A DNA stretch of 64,000 bases. It comes from CAXQZM01 sp965229645. Its GTDB lineage: Bacteria; Pseudomonadota; Alphaproteobacteria; UBA7985. This document shows positions 43,565-51,772 of this stretch, one piece after another; within the stretch, counting starts at the first letter, position 1, and the number at the start of each line of letters is the position of its first letter. The stretch is from positions 1,364,001-1,428,000 of the forward strand of contig OZ245893.1 in NCBI GenBank assembly GCA_965229645.1, written 5' to 3'. The notes under the pieces are model-generated. The model was not told the DNA's origin, made no database searches, and saw nothing but the letters and a program-made list of their open reading frames with translations. The translations under genes and the position numbers were made by a program.

Positions 43565-44113
43565 ATGCCCAGCCCCTTGAAGCTCCGCGCGCAAACCGAA
43601 GACGACTTGGCTCTCATGTCGGGCCTGCTGCAGGACGCGCTGATCCCTGGCGCCGACATGCGGTACGAGGCGACGGATCGGCAGTTTGTCGCGGTGCTGA
43701 ATCGGTTTTGCTGGGAACGCGATGGTGCCTTGGACCAGAAAGACGAGACAGACGCGAGCAGGGGCCCGTACCATCGCACCCACGCGGCCTTGGTGATGGA
43801 CGGGATCGGCGCGATCAAGAGCCGCGGCATCACCTTGAGCGATAGCCGTCACCTCCTGAACTTACTGTCGGTCCATATGGGCGACGGCGAGATCGAACTG
43901 CTGTTCTCGGGCGACGTCGCCCTGCGCGCTGAGTGCGCCGAGATCAGGGTCCGCTTGCAAGACTTGGGCGAGCCGTGGCCAACGCAGTGGCGTCCGCACC
44001 ATGGCCATGACGCGGAAATCCTCGCCGAGGCGCAGGCCCGCCTTGGCGCGGGGGACGCCAAAGGCGCGCCCAACCAGCACAGCGGCCCCGCGCGCGACGA
44101 CCCCGCCGCATGA
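43565..44113 (+). CDS. DUF2948 family protein
   Basis: This 182-residue protein matches the pattern of DUF2948 proteins that sit between murA and the his genes in alphaproteobacteria (LKLRAQTEDDLALMSGLLQDALIPGADMRYE, then FVAVLNRFCWE, and a C-terminal HHGHDAEILAEAQARLG-like tail). No catalytic motif or membrane segment is apparent. The stop overlaps the hisG start (ATGA), so it is translationally coupled. Function is unknown; its fixed neighbourhood is the only clue. Confidence 0.88.
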   Translation: MPSPLKLRAQTEDDLALMSGLLQDALIPGADMRYEATDRQFVAVLNRFCWERDGALDQKDETDASRGPYHRTHAALVMDGIGAIKSRGITLSDSRHLLNLLSVHMGDGEIELLFSGDVALRAECAEIRVRLQDLGEPWPTQWRPHHGHDAEILAEAQARLGAGDAKGAPNQHSGPARDDPAA

Positions 44114-44763
44114 TCACCCTCGCCCTGCCCAAGGGTCGTCTCGCCAAAACCCTCGGGTCGATGCTGGCCCAGATCGATTTGGCGCTGGAACCAGCCTACT
44201 TTGCGGCGGACGACCGTCGCCTGATCTACGGCACGCAAGACCCTGGGGTGCGGGTTGTGCCGATCAAACCCTTTGACATCGCCACCATTGTCGCTGCAGG
44301 CGGCGCAGACTTGGGGATCGTCGGCGCCGATGTGGTTGCCGAGTTTGCCTATTCTGAGGTCTATGTGCCCGTCGCCTTTCCCTTCGGTGCCTGCCGCCTC
44401 AGCCTCGCCGCGCCCGCAGGCTTCACCCTTCCCGCCGCAGGGCGCGGCCTCAGGGTCGCCAGCAAGTACCCCAACTTGACCCGTACCTTCTTGACCGCGC
44501 GCGGCTTGAGCCCCACCCTCCTTCCCATGTCGGGCGCCCTAGAACTGGCACCGCACCTGGGCCTCGCCGACTGCATTGTCGATCTGGTTTCGACGGGGGC
44601 CACGCTGCGGGCCAATGCTTTGTTTGAGGGTGAGGTGATCTTGGAATCGACCGCGCGCCTGATCGTCGGTCGCCAAGCCTATCAAACAGCGGGGCCGCGG
44701 CTGTACGATCTTCTGGACCAGTTCCGCCGCCTTGCCCCGTCGTTGCCTGCGGATTCTGCCTAA
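44110..44763 (+). CDS. hisG: ATP phosphoribosyltransferase, short form
   Basis: This 217-residue enzyme catalyses the first step of histidine synthesis from ATP and PRPP. It shows ITLALPKGRLAKTL at the start, GADLGIVGADVV and the PRPP-binding segment CIVDLVSTGATLRANAL. Length and lack of a C-terminal regulatory domain make it the short (HisG-S) form, which normally needs HisZ for activity and feedback inhibition; hisZ is not in this window. It overlaps the DUF2948 gene and is followed 1 bp later by hisD. Confidence 0.94.
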   Translation: MITLALPKGRLAKTLGSMLAQIDLALEPAYFAADDRRLIYGTQDPGVRVVPIKPFDIATIVAAGGADLGIVGADVVAEFAYSEVYVPVAFPFGACRLSLAAPAGFTLPAAGRGLRVASKYPNLTRTFLTARGLSPTLLPMSGALELAPHLGLADCIVDLVSTGATLRANALFEGEVILESTARLIVGRQAYQTAGPRLYDLLDQFRRLAPSLPADSA

Positions 44764-44764
44764 G

Positions 44765-46066
44765 ATGTCGCTTGCGCCCCAATGGCGTTTGAACGCCGAT
44801 GCCGATGACTTTGAGCGCCGCTTCGCCGCCCTGGCCGCCGCCGACCGTGGCGACGGTGCCGACGTCTCGGCGCGGGTTCAGGCCATTTGCGCCGACGTGC
44901 GCCAAGGCGGCGATCGGGCGCTGGCGGACCTGAGCCGCCAGTTCGACCGCGTCGATTTCAGCGCCACGCCCATGCGCCTCAGCCAAGCCACGCGCGACGC
45001 CCTTGCCGATCAGGTGCCCGCCGCCGAAGCCGACGCCCTTGCGCTCGCCGCCGAGCGCATTCGCGACTTCCATGCGCGCCAAGTGCCCCAGCCTCTCGAC
45101 TATGTCGATCCGCTGGGAGTCCAGCTCGGCTATCGCTGGACGCCCGTCGATCGGGCCGGGCTCTATGTGCCAGGCGGGCGCGCGGCCTACCCCTCCTCCT
45201 TGCTCATGGCCGCGATCCCCGCGCGGGTGGCAGGGGTCAAGAGCCTTGCCATGACGGTCCCGACCCCCGACGACTACGTCGCGCCCCTCGTCATGGCGGC
45301 GGCGCGCTTGGCAGGGATCGACGAAATCTACCGCCTGGGCGGGGCCCAGGCCATCGCCGCCCTGGCCTACGGCACCGAGACCATCGCGCCTGTCGATGTG
45401 ATCGCGGGCCCTGGCAATGCCTACGTCGCCGAGGCCAAGCGACAGGTGTTCGGCCAGGTCGGGATCGATATGCTCGCGGGGCCGTCGGAAATTCTGATCA
45501 TCGCCGACGGCGATCAAAACCCGAATTGGCTCGCCGCCGACTTGCTGTCCCAATGCGAACACGACCCCAGCGCGCAGGCGATCCTGATCAGCCCCGATCA
45601 AGACCTGCTGACCGCCGTCGAGGCCGCGGTTGCCAGCCAGCTCCAAACCCTTGCAACGGCGGCCACCGCGCGCGCCGCCTGGCAAGCGCACGGTGCCCTG
45701 ATCGCCGTGCAAGACCTCCGCCAAGCCGCGGCCTTGAGCGACCAGTTGGCGCCCGAGCATTTGGAACTGGCCGTCGCGGACCCCGAAGCGCTGTTCGACC
45801 AAATCCGCCACGCAGGGTCGGTCTTTTTCGGGGGCCATACGCCCGAACCTTTGGGGGACTACTTGGCCGGGCCAAACCATATCTTGCCCACCGCGCGCAC
45901 CGCCCGCTTTTCCAGCGGGCTTGGCGTCCAGACCTTTATGAAACGCACGACCTTTTTGAACGCGACCCCCGCGGCCTTGAGCGCGTTGAGCGCGGCGACC
46001 CAAACCCTGGCCAAGGCCGAGGGCCTGCCCGCGCACGCCGCCGCCGTAGCCGTGCGGAGCAACTAA
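44765..46066 (+). CDS. hisD: Histidinol dehydrogenase
   Basis: This NAD- and zinc-dependent enzyme of about 433 residues oxidises L-histidinol to histidine in two steps. Motifs include YVPGGRAAYPSSLLM, RLGGAQAIAALAYGTETI, GPGNAYVAEAKRQVFG, DMLAGPSEILIIAD and the zinc/catalytic His-Glu segment QLAPEHLELAV followed by SVFFGGHTPEPLGDYLAGPNHILPT. The ATG at 44765, just after the hisG stop, was chosen; a longer in-frame extension overlaps hisG. A long antisense open frame across it is a composition shadow. Confidence 0.96.
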   Translation: MSLAPQWRLNADADDFERRFAALAAADRGDGADVSARVQAICADVRQGGDRALADLSRQFDRVDFSATPMRLSQATRDALADQVPAAEADALALAAERIRDFHARQVPQPLDYVDPLGVQLGYRWTPVDRAGLYVPGGRAAYPSSLLMAAIPARVAGVKSLAMTVPTPDDYVAPLVMAAARLAGIDEIYRLGGAQAIAALAYGTETIAPVDVIAGPGNAYVAEAKRQVFGQVGIDMLAGPSEILIIADGDQNPNWLAADLLSQCEHDPSAQAILISPDQDLLTAVEAAVASQLQTLATAATARAAWQAHGALIAVQDLRQAAALSDQLAPEHLELAVADPEALFDQIRHAGSVFFGGHTPEPLGDYLAGPNHILPTARTARFSSGLGVQTFMKRTTFLNATPAALSALSAATQTLAKAEGLPAHAAAVAVRSN

Positions 46067-46067
46067 G

Positions 46068-46544
46068 ATGCGCCAGGGCTATATCGCCAAAGTGCAGCTC
46101 GACCCGATCTTGCAAGAGGCCGCGACCCAGCAACTGGCGCAAGATCGGGACATCGCCATCCATGACCTGATCACGACCAACCACTTCCAGCCCGCCAAAC
46201 TGCCGCCCGCGCCCTACACCCTCGACCTGGCCTTCGCCAACGGTCGCCTGACCTTCACTTTGACGGGCCATGCGGGGCAGATTACGATCATCGCTTTGTC
46301 GCTTACTCCTTTTCGGCGCTTGTTTCGCGACTACTTTGATATGTACGATGCTTACGAAGCGGCACTTGCGAAAGGCGGCGCGGCGCAAGTCGAGGCCATC
46401 GATATGGCCCGGCGCGGGCTGCACAACGACTTGGCCGACACCCTCATGGACCGGCTGGCGGGCAAGGCCAGCCTCGACCACGACACGGCGCGGCGCCTCA
46501 TTTCCCTGATCGCCGCCATGTTTTACAAAAAGGGCCTGATCTAG
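46068..46544 (+). CDS. UPF0262 family protein
   Basis: This 158-residue protein is of the UPF0262 family, found next to hisD in alphaproteobacteria. It has a conserved start (YIAKVQLDPILQEA), HDLITTNHFQP, the central FRRLFRDYFDMYDAYEAAL segment and DMARRGLHNDLADTLMDRL. No catalytic residues are assigned. It begins 1 bp after hisD and its TAG stop shares a base with the GTG start of the phosphatase gene, so all belong to one transcription unit. Function unknown. Confidence 0.9.
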   Translation: MRQGYIAKVQLDPILQEAATQQLAQDRDIAIHDLITTNHFQPAKLPPAPYTLDLAFANGRLTFTLTGHAGQITIIALSLTPFRRLFRDYFDMYDAYEAALAKGGAAQVEAIDMARRGLHNDLADTLMDRLAGKASLDHDTARRLISLIAAMFYKKGLI

Positions 46545-46966
46545 TGGCGGCCACGCGCGTCCTGTTCGCCTGCACCAAGAACGCGGTGCGCAGCCCCATG
46601 GCCGAAGGCCTTGCGCACCTGCGCGCGGGGGAAGGACGCGCCTATACCTTCCAGTCCGCTGGGCTCGACCCTGGCGACGTCGATGGGTTTGCCATCGCCG
46701 CCATGGCCGAGCAAGGCATCGACTTGCGTCGCCACGAATCCCAGGATTTGGCCGACTTCCAGGTCGGGGATTTCGACCTGCTGATCTGCCTTTCTGCGGC
46801 GGCCAGTCGCTACGCACGAGACCGATTTGGCGCAGCCGATTTTGTCGAACACTGGGATGTAGGCGACCCGAGTGAGGTGGGCGGCAACCGCGATCAGCGC
46901 CTGGCGGCCTACCGCGAGGTTCGCGATGTGATCGAGGGCCATATCGCCCAGAGGTTTCCTTTCTAG
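46544..46966 (+). CDS. Low-molecular-weight protein-tyrosine-phosphatase / ArsC-like protein
   Basis: This 140-residue protein has the phosphate-binding loop CTKNAVRSPMAE (C-x5-R-S; Cys about 10, Arg about 16) close to the N terminus. The general-acid region is WDVGDPSEVGG. The fold is shared by low-molecular-weight tyrosine phosphatases and thioredoxin-linked arsenate reductases. The location between UPF0262 and infA is conserved in the group and speaks for a housekeeping phosphatase rather than arsenic resistance. The GTG start overlaps the preceding stop. Confidence 0.88.
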   Translation: MAATRVLFACTKNAVRSPMAEGLAHLRAGEGRAYTFQSAGLDPGDVDGFAIAAMAEQGIDLRRHESQDLADFQVGDFDLLICLSAAASRYARDRFGAADFVEHWDVGDPSEVGGNRDQRLAAYREVRDVIEGHIAQRFPF

Positions 46967-47023
46967 CCCAAGCGGCCTATAGCGCCCCCCAAACTCCCCT
47001 GAAACCCCGACCAAAGGATCTAA

Positions 47024-47242
47024 ATGGCGAAGGAAGAACTCATCGAATTCAATGGCGAGGTCATTGAGGTGCTGCCCAATGCAACCTTCCGCGTGCGGCT
47101 GGAAAATGATCATGAAATCATCGCCCACACCTCGGGCAAAATGCGCAAGAACCGCATTCGCGTGCTGGCGGGCGATAAGATTACCGTTGAAATGACGCCC
47201 TACGATCTGACCAAGGGCCGCATCACATTTCGCTTTAAGTAA
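47024..47242 (+). CDS. infA: Translation initiation factor IF-1
   Basis: This 72-residue S1/OB-fold protein is nearly canonical: AKEELIEFNGEVIEVLPNAT, HEIIAHTSGKMRKNRIRVLAGDKITVEMTPYDLTKGRITFR. It binds the ribosomal A site with IF-2 and IF-3 during initiation. An AAGGAT ribosome-binding site lies 5 nt before the ATG. It is preceded by a 57-bp gap that could hold its own promoter and followed by maf. Confidence 0.98.
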   Translation: MAKEELIEFNGEVIEVLPNATFRVRLENDHEIIAHTSGKMRKNRIRVLAGDKITVEMTPYDLTKGRITFRFK

Positions 47243-47269
47243 GGCCCCTAACCTCCCGATTTTTCACCC

Positions 47270-47917
47270 ATGTCCGTCGCGATTGAGGCCCCCTCCCTTC
47301 CCGCCGACACGGGACCTAAGCTGGTCCTGGGCTCGGGCTCGCCGCGACGCTTAGCGCTGCTGGCCCAAATCGGCCTAGAACCCGACTTGGTCGAGGCCCC
47401 CCATATCGACGAAACGCCGTTCAAAGGCGAAAAACCGCAGACCTACGCCGCGCGCATGGCACGGCAAAAGGCCGAGGCGCTAGAACCCCACCATGTCGGC
47501 AACTTTATCGTCGCGGGCGACACCGTGGTGGCGGCGGGCACGCGAATTTTGCCCAAGGCCCTGACTTTGAGCGAGGCACGGGCCTGCCTGGAACGCTTGT
47601 CGGGCCGCAGCCATAGCGTGTTCTCGGCCTTGGCGATCATTACGGACACGGGCCAAGTCTTTGAACGCTTAAGCAAAAACCGCGTGACCTTTAAGCGCTT
47701 GAGCGCTGCTGAAATCTCCTCCTACCTCGATTCTGGCGAATGGCACGGCAAGGCGGGCGGGTACGCGATCCAGGGACTGGCGGCGGGACTGATCTCGGCG
47801 CTCCGCGGCTCGTTCAGCGCCGTGGTGGGCCTCGATGTGTTCCAAGTTCAGTCGATTCTGACAGGGTGCGGCTTTGGCCGCCTGCCCGCAGCGGGATCCG
47901 CCCAGCGCGCTGAATGA
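47270..47917 (+). CDS. maf: Maf family nucleotide pyrophosphatase
   Basis: This 215-residue protein has the Maf signature LVLGSGSPRRLALLAQIGL near the N terminus, the catalytic base region FIVAGDTVVAAGTRILPKA and the later DSGEWHGKAGGYAIQGLAA. Maf enzymes hydrolyse dTTP/UTP or modified nucleotides as house cleaning and were first linked to septum formation. It overlaps the RNase E/G-like gene by 4 bp (ATGA). The C-terminal 20 residues are Ala/Gly-rich and not conserved. Confidence 0.93.
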   Translation: MSVAIEAPSLPADTGPKLVLGSGSPRRLALLAQIGLEPDLVEAPHIDETPFKGEKPQTYAARMARQKAEALEPHHVGNFIVAGDTVVAAGTRILPKALTLSEARACLERLSGRSHSVFSALAIITDTGQVFERLSKNRVTFKRLSAAEISSYLDSGEWHGKAGGYAIQGLAAGLISALRGSFSAVVGLDVFQVQSILTGCGFGRLPAAGSAQRAE

Positions 47918-48804
47918 GGTCTCATAGGCGCGCTGATGCAAGCACCGCTTTAGGCACTCATACTTTAGGCACTCATATAGGTTCCCACGATCAGGGGCTC
48001 TATGTGGCCTTGGTCAGCGACGCGTCTGTTCCTATTTTTCTGCCCCTAAGTTTGGGGCGCCCGTGGCAAACTGGGGCGGTCCTTGCCGCACGGGTCACAG
48101 CACTCCACAGCGGCAGCGACGGCGGCGGCGGATTTTGCCAAACCCAGGACGGTACGAGGCTTTATTTGCGGCAAACCCAGGGCTTGCACGAGGGCCAGAG
48201 GATCCATGTCGAGGTCGTTAGCGAGGCGCGCGGGCGCAAGTTTGCGCTCGGCCGCGCCACCGACGCCCCGCTGCGCGCGCCCGCGCTCAGGCACGCGCTC
48301 GCACACTTTGGCGCCACGGGGGTCCTTGGGGTGGGGGATCTGGACCTCCTCGGCCCGCTTCGCCATGCCTTCCCCGAAGATCGTTTCGAGTTGAGGCGAC
48401 CCCATCAAACCCTGGACCAGGCCGCCGCCGACGCCCTGGAGATGCAAGAGATCTGTCGCCAGGGCGTGACCCTGATCTGCGAAACCACGCAAGCGGCCCA
48501 CCACATCGACGTCAACACTTCTGATCGTCGGGGGCGGGTGCAGGACGTCAACCAAGTGGCCGCAGACCTGGCCCTTGCGACCATCATGACCCGAAACTTG
48601 GGCGGCATCATCTTCATCGATTTTTTGGCCCCACCGACCCGCGCGGCGCGCCAAGCCCTGACCCGAACCCTGCAAGAGGGCCTTGCGTCCCTGCCCCACG
48701 CGGTTAAGGTTCATGCCATGAACGAGTCAGGCCATATAATCATCGAACGTCAACGCCTCGGCGCCGAATTCCTCGCCGCATACTTCGACGCGCGCCGTGC
48801 CTAA
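47914..48804 (+). CDS. RNase E/G family protein, short
   Basis: This 296-residue protein resembles the catalytic core of RNase E/G in its second half: HIDVNTSDRRGRVQDVNQVAADLALATIMTRNLGGIIFIDFLAPP contains the Asp residues that bind the catalytic metal. The N-terminal half keeps a weak S1-like region (LYVALVSDASVPIFLP). It is far shorter than E. coli RNase G (about 490) and lacks an obvious zinc-link CPxCxG motif, so activity is uncertain. The first 25 residues overlap a small DNA duplication (TTTAGGCACTCAT twice near 47950-47976). It is coupled to maf and yacG. Confidence 0.82.
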   Translation: MRSHRRADASTALGTHTLGTHIGSHDQGLYVALVSDASVPIFLPLSLGRPWQTGAVLAARVTALHSGSDGGGGFCQTQDGTRLYLRQTQGLHEGQRIHVEVVSEARGRKFALGRATDAPLRAPALRHALAHFGATGVLGVGDLDLLGPLRHAFPEDRFELRRPHQTLDQAAADALEMQEICRQGVTLICETTQAAHHIDVNTSDRRGRVQDVNQVAADLALATIMTRNLGGIIFIDFLAPPTRAARQALTRTLQEGLASLPHAVKVHAMNESGHIIIERQRLGAEFLAAYFDARRA

Positions 48805-49000
48805 GCCCTGCAGCGTCTGCGGCAAGCCGCGGGTGACACAGTTTCGGGCCTTCTGCTCGGCCAAGTGCCGAGACCAAGACCTCCTGGCCTGGGCCAGCGA
48901 CGCTTACGTCATGGGCGAAAACCCCGACCTTACAGATACCAACCTGTTTTGCGAGCCCACACCCCACAATTCGCTAGACAGCCAAGAACCAGCCCTCTAG
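48797..49000 (+). CDS. yacG: YacG family zinc-finger protein (DNA gyrase inhibitor)
   Basis: This 67-residue protein starts MPKPCSVCGKPRV and contains CSAKCRDQDLLAWASDAYVM. The four Cys (CxxC and CxxxC) form the zinc ribbon of YacG, which in E. coli binds GyrB and inhibits gyrase. GTG start overlaps the end of the RNase E/G-like gene by 8 bp. It is the last protein gene of the conserved block before tRNA-Phe. Confidence 0.92.
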   Translation: MPKPCSVCGKPRVTQFRAFCSAKCRDQDLLAWASDAYVMGENPDLTDTNLFCEPTPHNSLDSQEPAL

Positions 49001-49014
49001 TGCGCTGCTCCAAG

Positions 49015-49090
49015 GCCTCGGTAGCTCAGGTGGTAGAGCAAGGGACTGAAAATCCCTGTGTCGGTGGTTCGAGTCCGCCCCGAGGCACCA
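49015..49090 (+). tRNA. tRNA-Phe (GAA anticodon)
   Basis: Cloverleaf with acceptor GCCTCGG paired to CCGAGGC, D arm AGCTCAGGTGGTAGAGC, anticodon stem-loop GGGAC-TGAAAAT-CCC (anticodon GAA), T arm GGTTCGAGTCC and encoded CCA. Its position after yacG is conserved in related genomes. Confidence 0.97.
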
Positions 49091-49418
49091 CATCCCTGTT
49101 TCAGCATGCCCCAACATACACCACAAAACCTTTGCCCAACATGGGTTTAGCGGTTAACCTGTGTTCCATAATACCAAGGGTCGTTTTCAACGACCCTTTA
49201 GCGACTTGGGTCAAGCCGTTCCGCCATCAGAGCGATCATTTCAAAGGCGATCGCCCCTGCCGTCAGGGCGGATCCCTGTTGAAGTCTGCAGCGTCGGCAC
49301 GACTTCCGCCTTTAAAATGTTTCCCAGGAGATCGGGTCGCCGTCGGCCCCGTGGCGTCTTCTTGTGTGATGGAAATGTTGGGTGGGCTTGCAGCTGGTAG
49401 CCCTCAGCCTGGCTAATA
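49091..49418. other. Intergenic region downstream of tRNA-Phe
   Basis: About 330 bp with no supportable gene. It contains the 10-bp hairpin described at 49176-49198 and otherwise shows no features I can assign. It leads into a MITE copy. Confidence 0.5.
49176..49198. terminator. Stem-loop, possible terminator of the yacG/tRNA-Phe unit
   Basis: A perfect 10-bp inverted repeat AAGGGTCGTT-TTC-AACGACCCTT. No poly-T tract follows (TAGCG), so if it terminates, it may do so weakly or with Rho. Confidence 0.45.
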
Positions 49419-49661
49419 CCAGCGGCGGTTGAAAATGACTCTTATGTTCGCTGGTATATAAGGGCCGCGACTGCGGCCCCCGTAGCGGCCCCGAGATCAG
49501 CGCGAAAGCGCCTCGGGGTATAAGCGAAGGCCCCGTCCTGCGGTCGGGCTGAGCGAGTGTAGCGAGCGAGTAGAGACCGCTACCAAAAAAGCCGAAACGC
49601 GAAGCGTTTCTGCCGTGAGACACAAAACGGCCAAAAAAGTGTCAACTTTTTTCGCCGTTGG
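49419..49661. repeat. MITE-like repeat, copy 3 (243 bp, inverted relative to copy 1)
   Basis: TA flanks at 49417-49418 and 49662-49663. The left end is CCAGCGGCG-N8-TGAC; the right end (reverse complement) is CCAACGGCG-N8-TGAC. It carries the same internal blocks as copy 1 but has about 55 extra bp near 49540-49595 (with GAGCGAGTGTAGCGAGCGAG). It interrupts a transposase remnant to its right. Confidence 0.8.
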
Positions 49662-49663
49662 TA

Positions 49664-49733
49664 TAATGCCCGCCTTGGCGGCAGCAACGGAAACGGTATG
49701 GGTTTGTCTGAGCGTCATTTGTTGGTCAGTGAC
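49664..49733 (-). pseudogene. Fragment of an IS21-type transposase (istA) N terminus
   Basis: On the minus strand the short stretch VTDQQMTLRQTHTVSVAAAKAGI matches the start of IstA-family transposases. It is cut off by the MITE copy at 49661. Nothing of the catalytic domain remains here. Confidence 0.45.
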
Positions 49734-49789
49734 ATGGCAGCCTTGCATGAGCGATCTCCTAAAAAAATCACCCAATAGCCGAACCAGTC

Positions 49790-49926
49790 ACGACCGCCAG
49801 ACCTGCCCAATTCGAGCGAAACGCGGATCCTTGAGCCAACCGCGGAGCAGGGTCGCGTTCAGCGCAATCGCAGATCTCTAGCTTGTCCGCAGCCGACCAA
49901 CGTCGACGTTTGACCCGATCCGCCAT
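49790..49926 (-). pseudogene. Fragment resembling the N terminus of a transposase accessory protein
   Basis: On the minus strand an ATG at 49926 opens MADRVKRRRWSAADKLEICD, then ERDPAPRLAQGSAFRSNWAG. This recalls the HTH-containing start of IS66/IS3-type TnpA proteins but appears to have lost internal sequence. The area 49662-50019 otherwise holds no gene. Confidence 0.3.
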
Positions 49927-50019
49927 CACTTGCCTCCTTCAAGTGCCCGAACAGTTGAGCGAACACATAGGAAGCTAAATCGTCAGCGCCAAAGCACCTA
50001 CAGCGGACGCCTATGAATA

Positions 50020-51204
50020 CAGGGGAATCGCACTTGAGAGTTGACAATTTGTTCTAAAGGGACTCGGCGGTCTCCATCACGAGATGGAGCCGACACATGC
50101 CCTTACTAGTCAATTATTTCAACGAGTTAGATGATCCTCGCACGAGCAATGCCCCTCGTCACAAGTTCTGCGACTTGATGACGATAAGCCTTTTGTGCGC
50201 CCTATGTGGGGGTGAAACCGCAGTGGACATGGAACATTTTGCTCGCAGCAAGGAGGATTTTTTGCGCGAGTTTCTGGAGCTTCCTCTGGGTTTACCCAGT
50301 CACGACGCATTTTCACGCCTGTTTCAGTTGATGAAGCCAGACAGTTTTCAGGCGTTTTTTGAAAAATTTCGAGCTGACTTTGCAAACACTGATGAAAAGC
50401 AAAAGGCCGTTGCTATTGATGGTAAGGAGTTGCGTGGGAGCTTTGATAAAGCTGCCAAGAAGTCAAACCTTAACCTGGTCACGGCGTTTGCCCATGGGGC
50501 GCGGTTAAGTCTTGGTATTACTCAAAGCGCTAAGGCAGGCAGTGAGATTTTAGCGCTGCGTGAGTTTGCTTGATATTCGTGGTATCACTCTTACCGCCGA
50601 CGCCCTGCACTGCCAACGCGAGACCTGCGAACTGATCGCCGCTCAAGGTGCAGAGTATTGCATACAACTCAGGGCCAACCAGAAGGGGTTGATGAACGAT
50701 ATTCAGACCTGTATTGCAGACCCACAAACGACTTGGGCGAATGAGTACAGTTCCACAGATGCTGACCATGGCCGTATTGAGGAGCGCCGCTATAGAGTTT
50801 ATGAAGTCCCAGATTATGTGACACAAACCCATGATTGGCCCCACCTTTCTGCTTTCGTCCATGTGTTGTATAAGCGTGAAGTTGATGGGAAAGTTAGCCA
50901 AGAAGAGCGGACTTATCTTATGTCAAAGCAGAGCACCGCTCAGGAGGCTGCCAATCTAATCCGTGGTCATTGGCAGATTGAAAATAGTTTACATTGGTCC
51001 CTAGATGTCGTGATGAACGAGGACTTCCATCGTGCGAGAAAGGGCAACGCACCTGCAAACTTTGCTGCCTTACGGCGCATTGCTTTGAACATCATAAAGG
51101 CTAACAACGACAAGTCCTCAAATCGCGTCAAGTTCAAACGCGCGGGATGGAGCAACGAGTTCTTAAAGACACTCATTCAAGGATTTTGAAGTGCGATTGC
51201 CCTG
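50020..51204 (+). mobile_element. ISAs1-family insertion sequence (1185 bp) with 11-bp target duplication
   Basis: Terminal inverted repeats read CAGGGGAATCGCACTTGAGA at the left and, reversed, CAGGGCAATCGCACTTCAAA at the right. Direct repeats GCCTATGAATA flank it at 50009-50019 and 51205-51215, showing an intact target-site duplication and a fairly recent insertion. The transposase gene inside is frameshifted. Confidence 0.92.
50097..51189 (+). pseudogene. ISAs1-family transposase, frameshifted
   Basis: The first frame (50097-50573) gives the DDE-associated N terminus and first catalytic part: YFNELDDPRTSNAPRHKFCDLM, LPSHDAFSRLFQLM, VAIDGKELRGSFD. The second (50560-51189) continues with SLLDIRGITLTADALHCQRE, LRANQKGLM and RGHWQIENSLHWSLDVVMNEDFHRAR. 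The expected continuous sequence around ALR...SLLDIRG is broken near 50555-50575 by a small indel. A full-length product would be about 360 residues, normal for ISAs1. Probably inactive unless frameshifting occurs. Confidence 0.85.
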
Positions 51205-51316
51205 GCCTATGAATAACCTCTAGGTTGCGCTCCCTTGGCTCGGGAGATAAGACCTGTCGAGAGGGAACTGAATTGGGGCTGCGCTTAAAGCCGCGCAACA
51301 AGGGATCGAAACCGAC

Positions 51317-51772
51317 ATGCATGGATGGTTATGGCGGGCGTGTGGTAGCGCCCGCGTCGAAAATGCGAGCCCAAGGGTTGCATTGGCGTTGTTCGTGCTT
51401 GCATCGTCCAGCACCGACGCTCAAAATGAACGCGCGTATCAGCAAGCCCTGTGCTCTGGCTGGACCATCGAGCAAAGCCTTTCCGATACCACCCGCGTTG
51501 ACTGCATCAGCAGCACGCATGCCATAGAGGTCGATTTCAGCGATAAATGGGCCGAGGGGATCGGTCAGGCGCTATATTATTCCACGCAGACGGGTCTAGA
51601 ACCTGGTTTGATATTGGTTTGCAGGCGTCAGCCCGACACTTGCCAGGGGCACCTGGATCGAGCCTTGGCGGTTGTGGGAGAGTATGGTTTGCCGCTTACC
51701 GTTTGGATCTGCGAGCCCGAGGCTAGGGCATTGGCCGAATGCAAACTAAGTGAACCAACGCCCATTTCCTAA
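51317..51772 (+). CDS. Hypothetical secreted protein with PD-(D/E)XK-like pattern
   Basis: This 151-residue protein has an N-terminal region with a hydrophobic stretch (VALALFVLASSSTDAQ) that could be a signal peptide. It is followed by CSGWTIEQSLSDTTRVDCISSTHAIEVDFSDKWAEGIGQALYYSTQTGLEPGLILVCR. The E-V-D-F...K...GQALYY pattern resembles the core of restriction-nuclease-like folds, but this is only a resemblance. Six Cys in the mature part may form disulfides. It starts about 100 bp after the ISAs1 element and the upstream region may have been disrupted by it. The first Met could be replaced by a later start. Function unknown. Confidence 0.55.
   Translation: MHGWLWRACGSARVENASPRVALALFVLASSSTDAQNERAYQQALCSGWTIEQSLSDTTRVDCISSTHAIEVDFSDKWAEGIGQALYYSTQTGLEPGLILVCRRQPDTCQGHLDRALAVVGEYGLPLTVWICEPEARALAECKLSEPTPIS

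Noticed and set aside
44450..46036. 528-codon antisense frame over hisG/hisD
   Set aside because: Full overlap with two well-conserved enzymes; Gly/Arg/Gln-rich low-complexity translation.
46544..46966. Arsenate reductase as primary annotation
   Set aside because: No ars genes nearby and the location is a conserved housekeeping one; the phosphatase family name is safer.
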